64,000 nucleotides of DNA from Agroathelia rolfsii (Eukaryota > Basidiomycota > Agaricomycetes > Amylocorticiales > Amylocorticiaceae), in assembly GCA_018343915.1 (NCBI GenBank), contig JABRWF010000007.1:682001-746000 (forward strand), read 5' to 3'. Below, in pieces: positions 46,187 through 56,298 of the stretch. The translations under genes were made by a program, and so were the position numbers. Every line of letters begins with the position of its first letter. The first letter of the stretch is position 1. The notes under the pieces were generated by a model. It worked only from the letters and a program-made list of their open reading frames with translations. It did no database searches and had not been told where the DNA came from.

Positions 46187-49100
46187 ATGAGCACCTCAAC
46201 GGCTTCCAGCGCGTCCGAATCAAGCTCGTCAACAGTGCGGATCACGAAGCTTGACGAAAGCGGCGAAAACTGGCTTCTGTACTCCCGCCAGCTCAAGTCA
46301 TACGTTATTGGACGTGGTCTCAAGCAGTACCTCTCTGGAGAAGCAGCCCCACCCAAACGCCCCTCCACCACCCTCGACAAAGAAGGGAATCCCATAAAGG
46401 TTGAAGATCGCAATCTCACCGAGTACCAGAAGACGTACGATGCATGGGAGGTGAAGGATGAGCAAGTACGAACAGTGCTATATCAGACCATCCCAGAGAC
46501 TTTGCAAATGGACACCATTGACTGTAGCACAGCTGCAGACGTATGGAAGAGCCTATGTGACCGCTTCTCAGAGGACGACGACCTTATACAGGCAGACTAC
46601 AGTGGACTCATCCACTCCATGAAGTGCCCCGAGGGTGAAGACCCACGGAAGACAATAGACGAGATGCAACGACTGCGTAAGAAACATGCAGCTGCTGGAG
46701 GCACGATGCAGGACAAAGAGTTCGCGGCAGCAATCTTACGGGCTATGCCCAACTCATGGCGCGAATCAATTCGAACCTACCGACAGCATCAGCGAACAAG
46801 CAAGATTGCTCTCTCGTCAGTCGATGTCATCAAGACCATTCGGCTTATGGCCCAAGATGATGAAACATTGATGAGAAACTCACACTCATCAACGACAACG
46901 TCTTCAGCACTTATGGCACGCACGGGCTCACACCAGAAGGGGAAGTCTCCTCTCACCTGTTCGAACTGCAGTAGACCAGGTCACGCGATTGAAGACTGTT
47001 GGTCGAAAGGGGGAGGCAAGGAGGGTCAGGGCCCAAAGCGTTTTAGGCGTCCAAAAGGAAAAGGAAAGGCCAGTGCAAACGTGGCTACAACCAATGCTCA
47101 ACCAGCTACTACAGCTGAAAATGAGTATGCCTTCGTAGCAACAACAGCTAGCGCAGCAAAGCCTATGGACAGCAAATCCGGGGGTCAACATGTCCGTTTA
47201 CTTGACTCTGGAGCCTCACGTCACTTCGAGCCGGTACGGGAGAACTTCACCACATATCACTCGATACCCCCAATCACAGTCATGTCTGCCGATGGTCACA
47301 ACTGTCAGGCCATTGGCGAGGGGGAGGTTCCTGTCAAAATCCAGACAAACAAGGGTGAGATTACCCTGCGCCTGTTACGAGTGTTGCACGCACCTTCGAT
47401 GTCCCAATCACTCGTCTCCGTGAGCGCAATGACACGAGCAAAGTTTGCCGTGCATTTCAAAGGTCGAGCCGCCCACATCTACTCCCCCGCTGGTGACGAA
47501 ATCACCTGTATCCCCGAGAAGGAAGGCCTATACCCTATCGAGGGCCAGACCACCACCGTACCATCAAAATCCACACCCGTCAAGCCAAACACACCTACCG
47601 CAATGGCTGTTGCACCAACCAAGGTGTCAATAGCTGAGTTCCACCGTCGCATGGGGCATGCCAATGCTCCAGCCCTGCAGAAGATGATCAAAGACGGCAT
47701 TGTTAATGGCGTAGAGATTACAGATAGAGACTTGCCTGTCTGTGAACCCTGCATTCGTGCCAAACATACCCGCAAACCATGTCCGCAGGAGAGCATCACA
47801 CCATCGTGCACACGCTATGGTGAACGCGTACACAGCAATGTATGGGGACCAGCACAGGTGAAATCGTTGGGTGGGAAGAGCTACTATTGCTCATTTATCG
47901 ATGACTATACGGATGAGGTGGTCCTGCACTTCATATCAGCAAAATCTGAGACTTTCGATCGATACAAGGCTTACGAGTCGTGGGCCAAGGTGCAACGTGG
48001 AGCTCCTAACATCAAGGAACTCCAGACCGATCGAGGGGGAGAATACACCAGCGATGCATTCAATCGTCACCTCGAAGCCGCTGGCACCATACGTCGTCTT
48101 GCGGTGCATGATTCCTCGCAACAAAATGGAAAAGCAGAGCGGCTAAACCGCACGCTTGTCGAGCACATGCACGCAATGCTATTAGACGCAAGTCTACCAC
48201 AGTTCCTGTGGGCAGAAGCACTGCGACATGCAGCGTGGTTGAGGAACAGAACGACAACAGCAAACACACCTGGCTCAACGCCCTACGAAAAAGCCACAGG
48301 TCAAAAGCCTGATCTCTCGCACCTCCGCCGTTTTGGTGAGACCGCTTGGGTACGACTTGAGAATGCCGGCAAGCTGGAACCGCGTTCTGTTGCCGCACAT
48401 TGGCTCGGATATGACACAGAGAGCAAGGGCCATAGAGTCTACTGGCCTGAGACTCGTCGCATCTCTGTTGAACGCAATGTCCGCTTTGGCAGAAGAAGGC
48501 CAGGGGCCGTCGTACGCATTGAGGGGGAGGAGCAGAGTGTTAGTTCCAACTCGCACGACAGCCAAACGGGCGATAAAACCACCGCACCATCACAACCATC
48601 CACCAAATCGCGTCCACCATCTCCTATCAAGGGTATGGCCGACCCACCACAGCCCTCAGCTGACAACAGCAAACCGACCGAGCCTGAAAACCAACCGGAA
48701 CCGTCTGAGAAAGGTCCAGAACTGGCTCCACCGGCGGTTGAGACTATGGAGGAGTTGGGGAGAGGAAAGCGGACCAAGAAACCCTCACCTATCCTGAAGG
48801 CCATACAGCAGGGGGAGGGAAGCACAGGCGATAAAGCGACGAAGAAAGCTGACAAGACCCCGACTACACCGAGTGCAAAAGCCGCAATCACCAAGATGAT
48901 CACGGAGTGGTTGGTGGAAGACGATGGTGCTGATGAAGTTATTCCAACAGCGATGGCTGCAATGGCTGGCGACGAGCCATCTTTTCGAGAGGCTCTTGCT
49001 GGACCCGACAGAGATCGCTGGATCGAGGCATGTGAAGCAGAGTTAACGGCGTTAGAGAAAACGGGAACGTTCGAGCTGGTTGCGAGACCTAGTGACGATG

Positions 49101-50536
49101 ACGTCAACATCGTTGGTAACACGTGGGCGTTACGCCGCAAGCGTGACGAGAATAACGTGATTACCAAATACAAAGCCCGGCTATGCGCACAAGGCTTTAC
49201 GCAAGTGCCCGGCCTCGACTACCACCAAACGGCTGCCCCTACTGCTTGCACCTCATCTCTCCGCTTGATTCTCTCAGTCGCCGCTATCGATGACCTGGAA
49301 CTGCACCAGGTAGACTTCAAGAATGCATACCTCAATGCCGATCTCGACGACGTGACTATCTACATGAAACAGCCGACTGGTTTCGAGCACCCCAACAAGC
49401 CGAATCATGTTTGGCAACTCAAGAAGGCGTTGTATGGACTCAAACAGGCTGGGCACCAGTGGTACCGCAAAGTCTGTGAGTTATTTCATAGTGTCGGACT
49501 AACGCGGTCGAAATACGACCCCGCCGTGTTTTTCAAGATCACACCTACGTCTACTGTCATTGTCGCCGTCCATGTGGACGATCTCACCATTGCAACCACG
49601 ACAATCAGCGAAATGAACACACTCAAGAAGCAGCTCGCCGATCGTTACGAGCTTGCCGACCTCAGTGAAGCTCGTTGGCTTCTGGGATTCGAAATACGAC
49701 GCGATCGCGCTGCCCGTACACTCACCATGTCCCAGGGGGCGTACATCGACCAGCTCTTGCTACGAGCTGAGATGCAAGACTGTCGGACGCTTGACACGCC
49801 GATGGACGTTCATGTCCACCTCTCCACGAAACCACCAACCGAGGACGAGCATGAAGCTATGAAAGGGAGGCCCTATTCGGCCCTCGTCGGCTCACTGCTG
49901 TACGCGGCTGTTGGAACTCGTCCAGACATTGCGTTTGTGACGTCCCAACTAGCCCGTGTTCTCTCTTGTCCCACACCCGCGCATTGGAATGCTGCACGCC
50001 GCGTTATTCGATATCTCAAAGGCACACGCGACGTCGGGCTCACATTCAGTGCAGCCAATCATGCTGGTCTCGAAGCATTCACGGATGCGGATTGGGCCGG
50101 ACAGGAGGACAGACACTCTATCTCGGGTGCTGTCTTTATGTACGGTGGAGCCGCTGTCAGCTGGTCTTCAAAGAGGCAATCTTTAATTGCTCTCTCTTCA
50201 ACTGAGGCTGAATATATTGCCGCGACGGACGCGTGTCGTGAGCTATCATGGCTTCGACTACTTATCAAGGAACTCACCCATCACGAGCTTCCTAACACCA
50301 TCACCCTACACTGTGACAACCAAAGTGCCATCGCCCTTGCTCGCAACGGACTCTACAGCGCACGTACAAAGCACATCGATATTCGCTACCATTATATACG
50401 TGAGGCTGTGGCTCGTGGCGACATCAACCTACAATATCTTAACACCAATGAAATGCGTGCGGATATGTTCACCAAGGCGTTACCGGTATCAAAACTTGAT
50501 TATTTCAAGCATTTGGTGGGTTTAGGCACGGATTGA
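46187..50536 (+). CDS. Copia Gag-Pol polyprotein
   Basis: 1449 residues from MSTSTASSASESSS; an in-frame ATG at 46133 inside the LTR is less likely. Approximate order: Gag at 20-240, zinc knuckle C-SNC-SRPGHAIEDC near 257-270, aspartic protease LLDSGASRHF near 338, GAG-pre-integrase H/C finger at 485-530, integrase D-D-E core (FIDDYTDE, LQTDRGGEY, NGKAERLNR) at 565-660, and reverse transcriptase at 965-1145. RNase H (FTDADWAG, LSSTEAEYIAA) follows from about 1298. The RT active site reads VHVDDLTIA instead of the usual YVDD, a variant tolerated in Copia elements. There is no frameshift or stop. Confidence 0.96.
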   Translation: MSTSTASSASESSSSTVRITKLDESGENWLLYSRQLKSYVIGRGLKQYLSGEAAPPKRPSTTLDKEGNPIKVEDRNLTEYQKTYDAWEVKDEQVRTVLYQTIPETLQMDTIDCSTAADVWKSLCDRFSEDDDLIQADYSGLIHSMKCPEGEDPRKTIDEMQRLRKKHAAAGGTMQDKEFAAAILRAMPNSWRESIRTYRQHQRTSKIALSSVDVIKTIRLMAQDDETLMRNSHSSTTTSSALMARTGSHQKGKSPLTCSNCSRPGHAIEDCWSKGGGKEGQGPKRFRRPKGKGKASANVATTNAQPATTAENEYAFVATTASAAKPMDSKSGGQHVRLLDSGASRHFEPVRENFTTYHSIPPITVMSADGHNCQAIGEGEVPVKIQTNKGEITLRLLRVLHAPSMSQSLVSVSAMTRAKFAVHFKGRAAHIYSPAGDEITCIPEKEGLYPIEGQTTTVPSKSTPVKPNTPTAMAVAPTKVSIAEFHRRMGHANAPALQKMIKDGIVNGVEITDRDLPVCEPCIRAKHTRKPCPQESITPSCTRYGERVHSNVWGPAQVKSLGGKSYYCSFIDDYTDEVVLHFISAKSETFDRYKAYESWAKVQRGAPNIKELQTDRGGEYTSDAFNRHLEAAGTIRRLAVHDSSQQNGKAERLNRTLVEHMHAMLLDASLPQFLWAEALRHAAWLRNRTTTANTPGSTPYEKATGQKPDLSHLRRFGETAWVRLENAGKLEPRSVAAHWLGYDTESKGHRVYWPETRRISVERNVRFGRRRPGAVVRIEGEEQSVSSNSHDSQTGDKTTAPSQPSTKSRPPSPIKGMADPPQPSADNSKPTEPENQPEPSEKGPELAPPAVETMEELGRGKRTKKPSPILKAIQQGEGSTGDKATKKADKTPTTPSAKAAITKMITEWLVEDDGADEVIPTAMAAMAGDEPSFREALAGPDRDRWIEACEAELTALEKTGTFELVARPSDDDVNIVGNTWALRRKRDENNVITKYKARLCAQGFTQVPGLDYHQTAAPTACTSSLRLILSVAAIDDLELHQVDFKNAYLNADLDDVTIYMKQPTGFEHPNKPNHVWQLKKALYGLKQAGHQWYRKVCELFHSVGLTRSKYDPAVFFKITPTSTVIVAVHVDDLTIATTTISEMNTLKKQLADRYELADLSEARWLLGFEIRRDRAARTLTMSQGAYIDQLLLRAEMQDCRTLDTPMDVHVHLSTKPPTEDEHEAMKGRPYSALVGSLLYAAVGTRPDIAFVTSQLARVLSCPTPAHWNAARRVIRYLKGTRDVGLTFSAANHAGLEAFTDADWAGQEDRHSISGAVFMYGGAAVSWSSKRQSLIALSSTEAEYIAATDACRELSWLRLLIKELTHHELPNTITLHCDNQSAIALARNGLYSARTKHIDIRYHYIREAVARGDINLQYLNTNEMRADMFTKALPVSKLDYFKHLVGLGTD

Positions 50537-50543
50537 GGGGGAG
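50535..50543 (+). promoter_or_regulatory. Polypurine tract of the Copia element
   Basis: GAGGGGGAG directly precedes the 3' LTR and overlaps the stop codon of the polyprotein. It primes plus-strand DNA synthesis in LTR elements. Confidence 0.85.
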
Positions 50544-50864
50544 TGTTGAGGGATACAATCCGAACATTTACATTTGTATATATCTTAATTGTTGCCCTTC
50601 TATTTTGTTTCTCTTTTATTTCCTCTCTTAATTGACGAGCACCTACGATACACGTCACATGACTTTACATACTAAATCCGTATGCTTCCGACTTATGCCG
50701 CTTCAGTTCATTGTTATTCACTGAAGCGTGCGTATGCCTTATTATAATTTTTCTCCTACTTTTACTAACACTATTGTAGTAACTTTGTGTTAGGTATAAA
50801 TAATATAGAGTTCATTGTTATTCACTGAAGCTAACTTTGTGTTAGCTTTGCCTTTCATTCAACA
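50544..50864 (+). repeat. Copia 3' LTR
   Basis: It matches the 5' LTR with no difference that I could see over 321 bp, which indicates recent insertion. Confidence 0.93.
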
Positions 50865-50869
50865 CTATG

Positions 50870-51247
50870 TCCATCATGCATCATGATGCATTGCAGAAAG
50901 CATGGCGCTATTTGGCTCTGTATCCGCGGCCGTTGTGGACAAAATACAATTTCTTTTTCAATATATATATTTCTGTATATTCATATATTTCTGTATATTT
51001 CTGTATATTTTCATATATCAAGGCACAACCTCGGCGTAGACTAATTAATGTGATGGTCCGGCCTTGGTTTGGCTTGGCTTAGAGCCACCGGTTCGGCATG
51101 TGCTGTGACTTGGAACACGTGACACACAAATAGCTCACAGCGAGTCACACATCCAAGTCATATGTAGCAACAATATTTTTAATATAGAAGGCATAGAGTG
51201 TTGATATAAGTAAATTTGACAGATTAGTAGTCTAAGTAGGCCTGTAA
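50870..51247. other. Spacer between Copia and short-LTR element 1
   Basis: AT-rich, with repeated TTTCTGTATATT units near 50970-51015. A related array in the opposite orientation lies at about 54095-54180. No gene is seen. Confidence 0.5.
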
Positions 51248-52852
51248 TGTGAGAAAAGCGAGCCAGCCAGTAATATGTTAAAAGCAAGATAGCATTGCGC
51301 TTGTCCTTGTACTTGGACGCGGTACGCGGACAAACGAATAGAGTAACTACTACAAAAATCCGTAGCTACATATTACAGTCACGCTCCGCGTGACTGTGAC
51401 TCCGTCACTCCCATCGAGGCATGGATTGCCTATTCTAACACACCCCCTCAATCCTTGCAATCAAACCCCAAGAAAATCCCACCAGAATAGAAGGAAAATT
51501 CTATCTAGGTAATGTAGATGTGTAGGTAGTGTAAGGTGTATAGTAAGAGATATGAGTGAAGAGAAATAAAATGAAAAGTGCAAGATACCACTTGCGCCCG
51601 AAAATCCAAAACAGAAATCGCGGCAGCCGTGCGCGCGCGATTGGGCCGTGGCAGTTAATTCCTGCATGTGCCGGCACCTTCTGGTTGCTGGTGCTATGCC
51701 GGACTTGTTGTTTGTGTTGAGCTAAATGCGGCGGGTTTGGTCTTCGCGCGTTTGGCTCGATAGCCCGGGGCTGGGTGATGTTGAGCAAATGAAAATTATT
51801 AGCACAACGACGGAATGGCCGTCGCCATTGTGCCTGGCACCCCCTGGTGTCCGTGCTCGTCCTATGGGTCGTGATCCATCGCGGTGTTGTCCCATTGCTC
51901 GTCTTTGCGGCTGGGACGGTCCTCGCGGCTCAATGCCTCTTGACGGCGGGTTCGTGCTCATCCTGGGGTCGTGATCCATCACGGTGTTGTCCCGTTGCTC
52001 GTCTCTACGGCTGGGATGGTCCCGTGGCTCAATGCCTCTGGATGGCGGGTTGCACGGCATGGTGGTGGACGTGTTTGCCGCCATTTCGTGCATGTTTGTT
52101 GGGTGGTGAATTTGACTATGCTCGTGCTGAGCCCTTGGGTGAATGAACAAAGAGGTAGGGTGCATCGGCACCCCCCTAACGGCATTACTGGTGTGCGAGT
52201 GTGTGTGTATGTGCGTGTGCGTGCATGCGTGTCGAATTCGTCGCCCTGATTCAGGGGTCTTCCTGAATCCCCGTGCGAATCCCCTCCTGTTATGCCTACT
52301 CCGGTGGGTATGCCAAACCCTACACTGGCTCCTCGCCAGCTCCGACGACGCCTTGTCGTGGCGGTTACCCGTCCCTCCGAGATTCTCTCATGGAATCCGG
52401 AGGCTTGTTATCCACCGACAGCTCATTGCTGCCCGGTTTGCGCATGTTGTCGTGAGCCTATTGGCCAGTGGCCTGACGCCGGGTGGGTCCTTAGATTTCA
52501 ATTGCGTTGCTGACTTCGTGCACATGAGAGAGCTCCCCAGGAGCTAATGAAAGCCCGGGGCTGCAGAAACTCGCGGCTCGCTGCCTGGTCAGACGGCCGT
52601 TCGTCTATTGAGTGACCAGGAGAAATGCAATTTTACGTGCTGCTACACGGATTCGTTTGTGTGAGAAAAGCGAGCCAGCCAGTAATATGTTAAAAGCAAG
52701 ATAGCATTGCGCTTGTCCTTGTACTTGGACGCGGTACGCGGACAAACGAATAGAGTAACTACTACAAAAATCCGTAGCTACATATTACAGTCACGCTCCG
52801 CGTGACTGTGACTCCGTCACTCCCATCGAGGCATGGATTGCCTATTCTAACA
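51248..52852 (-). mobile_element. Short-LTR non-autonomous retroelement 1
   Basis: 1605 bp. The LTRs 51248-51440 and 52660-52852 are 193 bp each and appear identical. TSD TGTAA lies at 51243-51247 and 52853-52857. The orientation is read from the polypurine tract (TTGAGGGGGTG on the minus strand) beside the left LTR. The interior has no reverse transcriptase, protease or Gag motif. It holds a two-unit tandem repeat of about 100 bp and a 149-codon open frame in the sense orientation. Confidence 0.9.
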
Positions 52853-53084
52853 TGTAAGCCTGAACCTACCCAAGCTTGCCCAATTTTGACCTCAACTTGC
52901 AAGACATAGCATCTATGCCTAGGTCCGGCCAGCTTGCCATAAGGATGCATTTCGGATGAATTAGTTCAGCTAAACCTAGTTTGCCAAAATTGGATCTAAC
53001 ACTTGATTGGGCTATTAGCCGAGTTGATGGATATTGTACCGGTATATAGGAATATACATATATTTCTATATACAGCCTCTAAAT

Positions 53085-54073
53085 TGTTATGAGTTGGACA
53101 TTTTTTGCCTTTTTCTTACGGACATGTACATATTTTTATTGTATTTTTACAATTTTTATTGACTAAGATACGGACGAAATACCTTGCAGGCGACATCTTG
53201 ACGCGCGTGTGACTGGCTGTGTTAGCCCCACGTGACAGGAGTGCTCGTGACAAGAGTATATTAGGAAGGCGGAGTCTAGATCATTCCTTTTCACCAAAAG
53301 GTCTAGATTCAGGAACCAGGGTCGTTCCGATCACTGTGCAATTACTAAGGAGTACTAGACTCATCATTCCAATCGGTTGCTCATCGGACTTAGTCACAAA
53401 GCACTACCCCTGCATTTGACACGATCTTGCTTATGAACCCCGGCTGCGCACAGACCATCAAGGCTGCGCACGGGCCCTTGCATTTATGTATAAATACAAG
53501 CATGTAGCCCTTACCTGAACCTTAGCTTCGACCTTTTCGCCTTCAGGTAAGGGCACCCCCCACTTGTATCCCTTACATATAACTAATATATTTCGCCTTC
53601 AGGCTTACACACGTCTTAGCCCACTCTCTCTCTCTCTATTTAGTATAAGGCCTTAAGGGCATCTAAGTAATACACATAGCCCTAGTACCAGGGGGCCTTC
53701 AGAGTTATAAGTCCTCAATACAAGAGGCACTGCGCGTGATACAAACCCTGTTCATTCAGGTAGGGGCAGTAACAAGACCCCTTAGGCGTCAGTTGTAGTA
53801 CGGAGGGCTAAGCCGCCTACTCCGAGTAAGAAAGTCTTAGTAAAAGTCTATTTGACGCAAAGAGAGCACACGGGAAGCCACTGGCTAGAGTACCGACCGC
53901 GATCCTAGCAAAGTAGACTTACTAGACTACTATTACAAAGGATAGCAATGGGAGCACGTACGCGCCTAGTAAGACCAGACATATACACGTTGTAAAAGGG
54001 ACCTTACAGTCCACCCTCGTACCTTCGAGAGGGTTTACGTAGTTTGGTTAAGTCAAGTGCGCAAGCCTTGACA
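53085..54073 (+). mobile_element. Gypsy-type solo LTR (989 bp)
   Basis: It begins TGTTATGAGTTGGAC and ends AAGCCTTGACA. TSD TAAAT lies at 53080-53084 and 54074-54078. TATAAATA at 53490-53497 and a perfect 12-bp inverted repeat (53509-53520, 53543-53554) give the sense orientation. A second member of the family, in reverse, lies at 61701-62716. Confidence 0.9.
53490..53554 (+). promoter_or_regulatory. LTR TATA box and leader hairpin
   Basis: TATAAATA is followed 11 nt later by CCCTTACCTGAA and its exact complement. The right arm contains CAGGTAAGG, a perfect 5' splice-site match. The same arrangement recurs at 62249-62294 (reverse) and 63593-63653. Confidence 0.65.
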
Positions 54074-54078
54074 TAAAT

Positions 54079-55004
54079 TATGCTTGACTAGTATACAGAA
54101 ATATACAGAAATATATAAAAATATACAAAAATATACAGAAATACATATACCATATACAGGAATATACAACATATATGTAAATATATATATAAATACATAT
54201 ATACATATATATTAGCAGCATGATATGGGGTTTTGTCCACTTTGGACAAAGATAAGATACAGATCACTGCCAGCACCTGCAATTCCGATTTTAGTGGACT
54301 CCTAAATATCAGTTTGACTGGCCTAGGGATCACCTATTATGCACTGGCACAAGTCTACATTTCACACTGATGCAAGTACATAAGTTATAGATTAGATCTT
54401 GAGAAATTACTTAGAATTCCAGGTTTGCTTCAAAATGATCAGGTTCAATGTGATAAAAGGAAATAGTTACTCAACTTGAAAATGACTAACTGTATACCAG
54501 CATGCTCCATGACACTATAATGAGTTTCAAAGTTCAGCAAGGTATTTTACTTCTTAATAACATCATGCTATTCCATGATAGCGCTAGTCAGTCAAACAAA
54601 CCAGTGGTATACATCTCAAAGTGACGCAGGACAAATGGTTAATGAATTTCATTGCGGCAGCAAAAGTGAGACCAAGTGTAAGTCAATGAAATACAAAATC
54701 AATATAATGCAAGCTGTATATAGAAAAAAGAAGAGAGCATGGAATTGGGCAAGGCCGAGGCCAGCCTGAGTAAGCACAGATGAGGGAATCTCTGAGATGT
54801 TGCTTTTCTTTGTCACGTTCCGCTCCACAATACTCTCGGGAGTACGTTTCCGCCATCTCCAATAGCACCTCCGCCTTGGGGCCTCCGCAACGTACATGAC
54901 ATACTCCTCCCACGCTCCGCCCTCTCCCTCCGCCATCAGCTCCGGAAGCCGGATCCTGCGAACCTTTTAGAGTCGATCAAAACCACTGAGTTAGTTGTCT
55001 CACA
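54079..55004. other. Low-complexity and unassigned sequence
   Basis: It starts with an array of ATATACAGAAAT-type units (about 54095-54180) and continues as AT-rich DNA. At about 54780-54965 the composition changes to CTCCGCC-rich, like the Gypsy element at 58-63 kb, so it may be a diverged Gypsy remnant. No domain is recognisable. Confidence 0.4.
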
Positions 55005-55009
55005 CGCGT

Positions 55010-56154
55010 TGTTAAAATACGACGAGCGACAACAATGAGCAGCGGTCGACACAAAGAATTGTATTCCGCTTGTCTACTTGTACATTATTGTACGTAGTCA
55101 AACGGATAGTAAACAAGAATGTAAACTACCGTAAATATAAAGGCAGAATCATGTGACCCAGCACATGGATCACATATTCTAACACACCCCCTTGATCCAT
55201 GTATATCAACAGTAGTGCACCCCCTAAAACCTGCACACCAAATAAAAGCAAGTACATAAACATAAGGGATGAGCACAATTAACAGAAGGGGATCGACAAG
55301 AGAGGGAACGGCAGAAAAGGTCACAGTATCAATGAACAACATAAGAATACAATGACAGCGGCGAAAAGAATGACGACGGTGGAACCAACGGCGGGAATGA
55401 TAGCAGCAACAATAGTGGTGATGACGGCGGCAGGTATTCGGCGACCTGTGGTGCAAGCGACAACGACGGCAGGTATTCGGTGACCTGTGGCACAAGCAAT
55501 AACAACGGGGACACCAGAAAGCCGGCAGATACTACAGCGCGGCGTGACAGCGACCAAAAACGACGGTGGGTGGCAGTTCGTCCTGCGTACCCAGAACAGT
55601 GAGTTTTAAGTCATCACAGGACTTTGTACAGCGGCATATGAGCAGCCGGCGGGCGGTCGCAACTGTATGTGGTGAGTTGTGAGGCAGTTGGGAGACCAGC
55701 AAAAGGGGGGGTAAGGGCACGGCGGCATGGTAAAACAACAATGGCGGCGCAATCGTGCGCAATCAGACCTCATTGGTCACTTCAGGAGGGTTGTGACAGC
55801 CTATGCAAGGCCTGGTAAGGTTGTTGGGTGCACCAATCAGGGCATCGGCGGCAGAACGAGCGCAGGGCGGTTCGCGGTCACGGTGGGTCGACCGTGCTCA
55901 TAACCTAGCCAGAATTCGAGCAGTTACATACCGGGGGCCAGGGGCAGTTTTTTATGTGCTGCCAGCACAGATCCGTTTGTGTTAAAATACGACAAGCGAC
56001 GACGATGAGCAGCGGTCGACACAAAGAATTGTATTCCGCTTGTCTACTTGTACATCGTTGTACGTAGTCAAACGGATAGTAAACAAGAATGTAAACTACC
56101 GTAAATATAAAGGCAGAATCATGTGACCCAGCACATAGATCACATATTCTAACA
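55010..56154 (-). mobile_element. Short-LTR non-autonomous retroelement 2
   Basis: 1145 bp. LTRs 55010-55184 and 55980-56154 are 175 bp each and differ at only a few positions. TSD CGCGT lies at 55005-55009 and 56155-56159. A polypurine tract (AAGGGGGTG on the minus strand) abuts the left LTR. The interior (795 bp) has no retroviral-type domain. It contains a tandem repeat around GGCAGGTATTCGG at 55430-55500. LTR ends resemble those of elements 1 and 3. Confidence 0.9.
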
Positions 56155-56298
56155 CGCGTTCCTATCTTTCGTGCATTCCCATTGTTTGTTCCCTGTTCCT
56201 TATTTCATTTCCCATGAACACTCTTGGCTCTGATGTATACCATATGATCATTTCCCACCCCCTATTCCTATTATCTTCTAGCTTTTCTGTGCCTTGCT

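Larger units (their letters stand above)
45862..50864 (+). mobile_element. Complete Copia LTR retrotransposon
   Basis: 5003 bp. The 5' LTR is 45862-46182 and the 3' LTR 50544-50864; both are 321 bp and read as identical by eye. TSD CTATG lies at 45857-45861 and 50865-50869. A primer-binding-like GGTTATGAGC starts at 46183, directly after the 5' LTR, and a polypurine tract (TGAGGGGGAG) ends at 50543. One uninterrupted polyprotein lies between. Everything needed for autonomous transposition appears present. Confidence 0.96.

Noticed and set aside
52143..52547. 134-codon antisense frame in the short-LTR elements (Val-Cys repeats)
   Set aside because: It arises from a GT dinucleotide run and lies antisense to the element; unlikely to be a gene.
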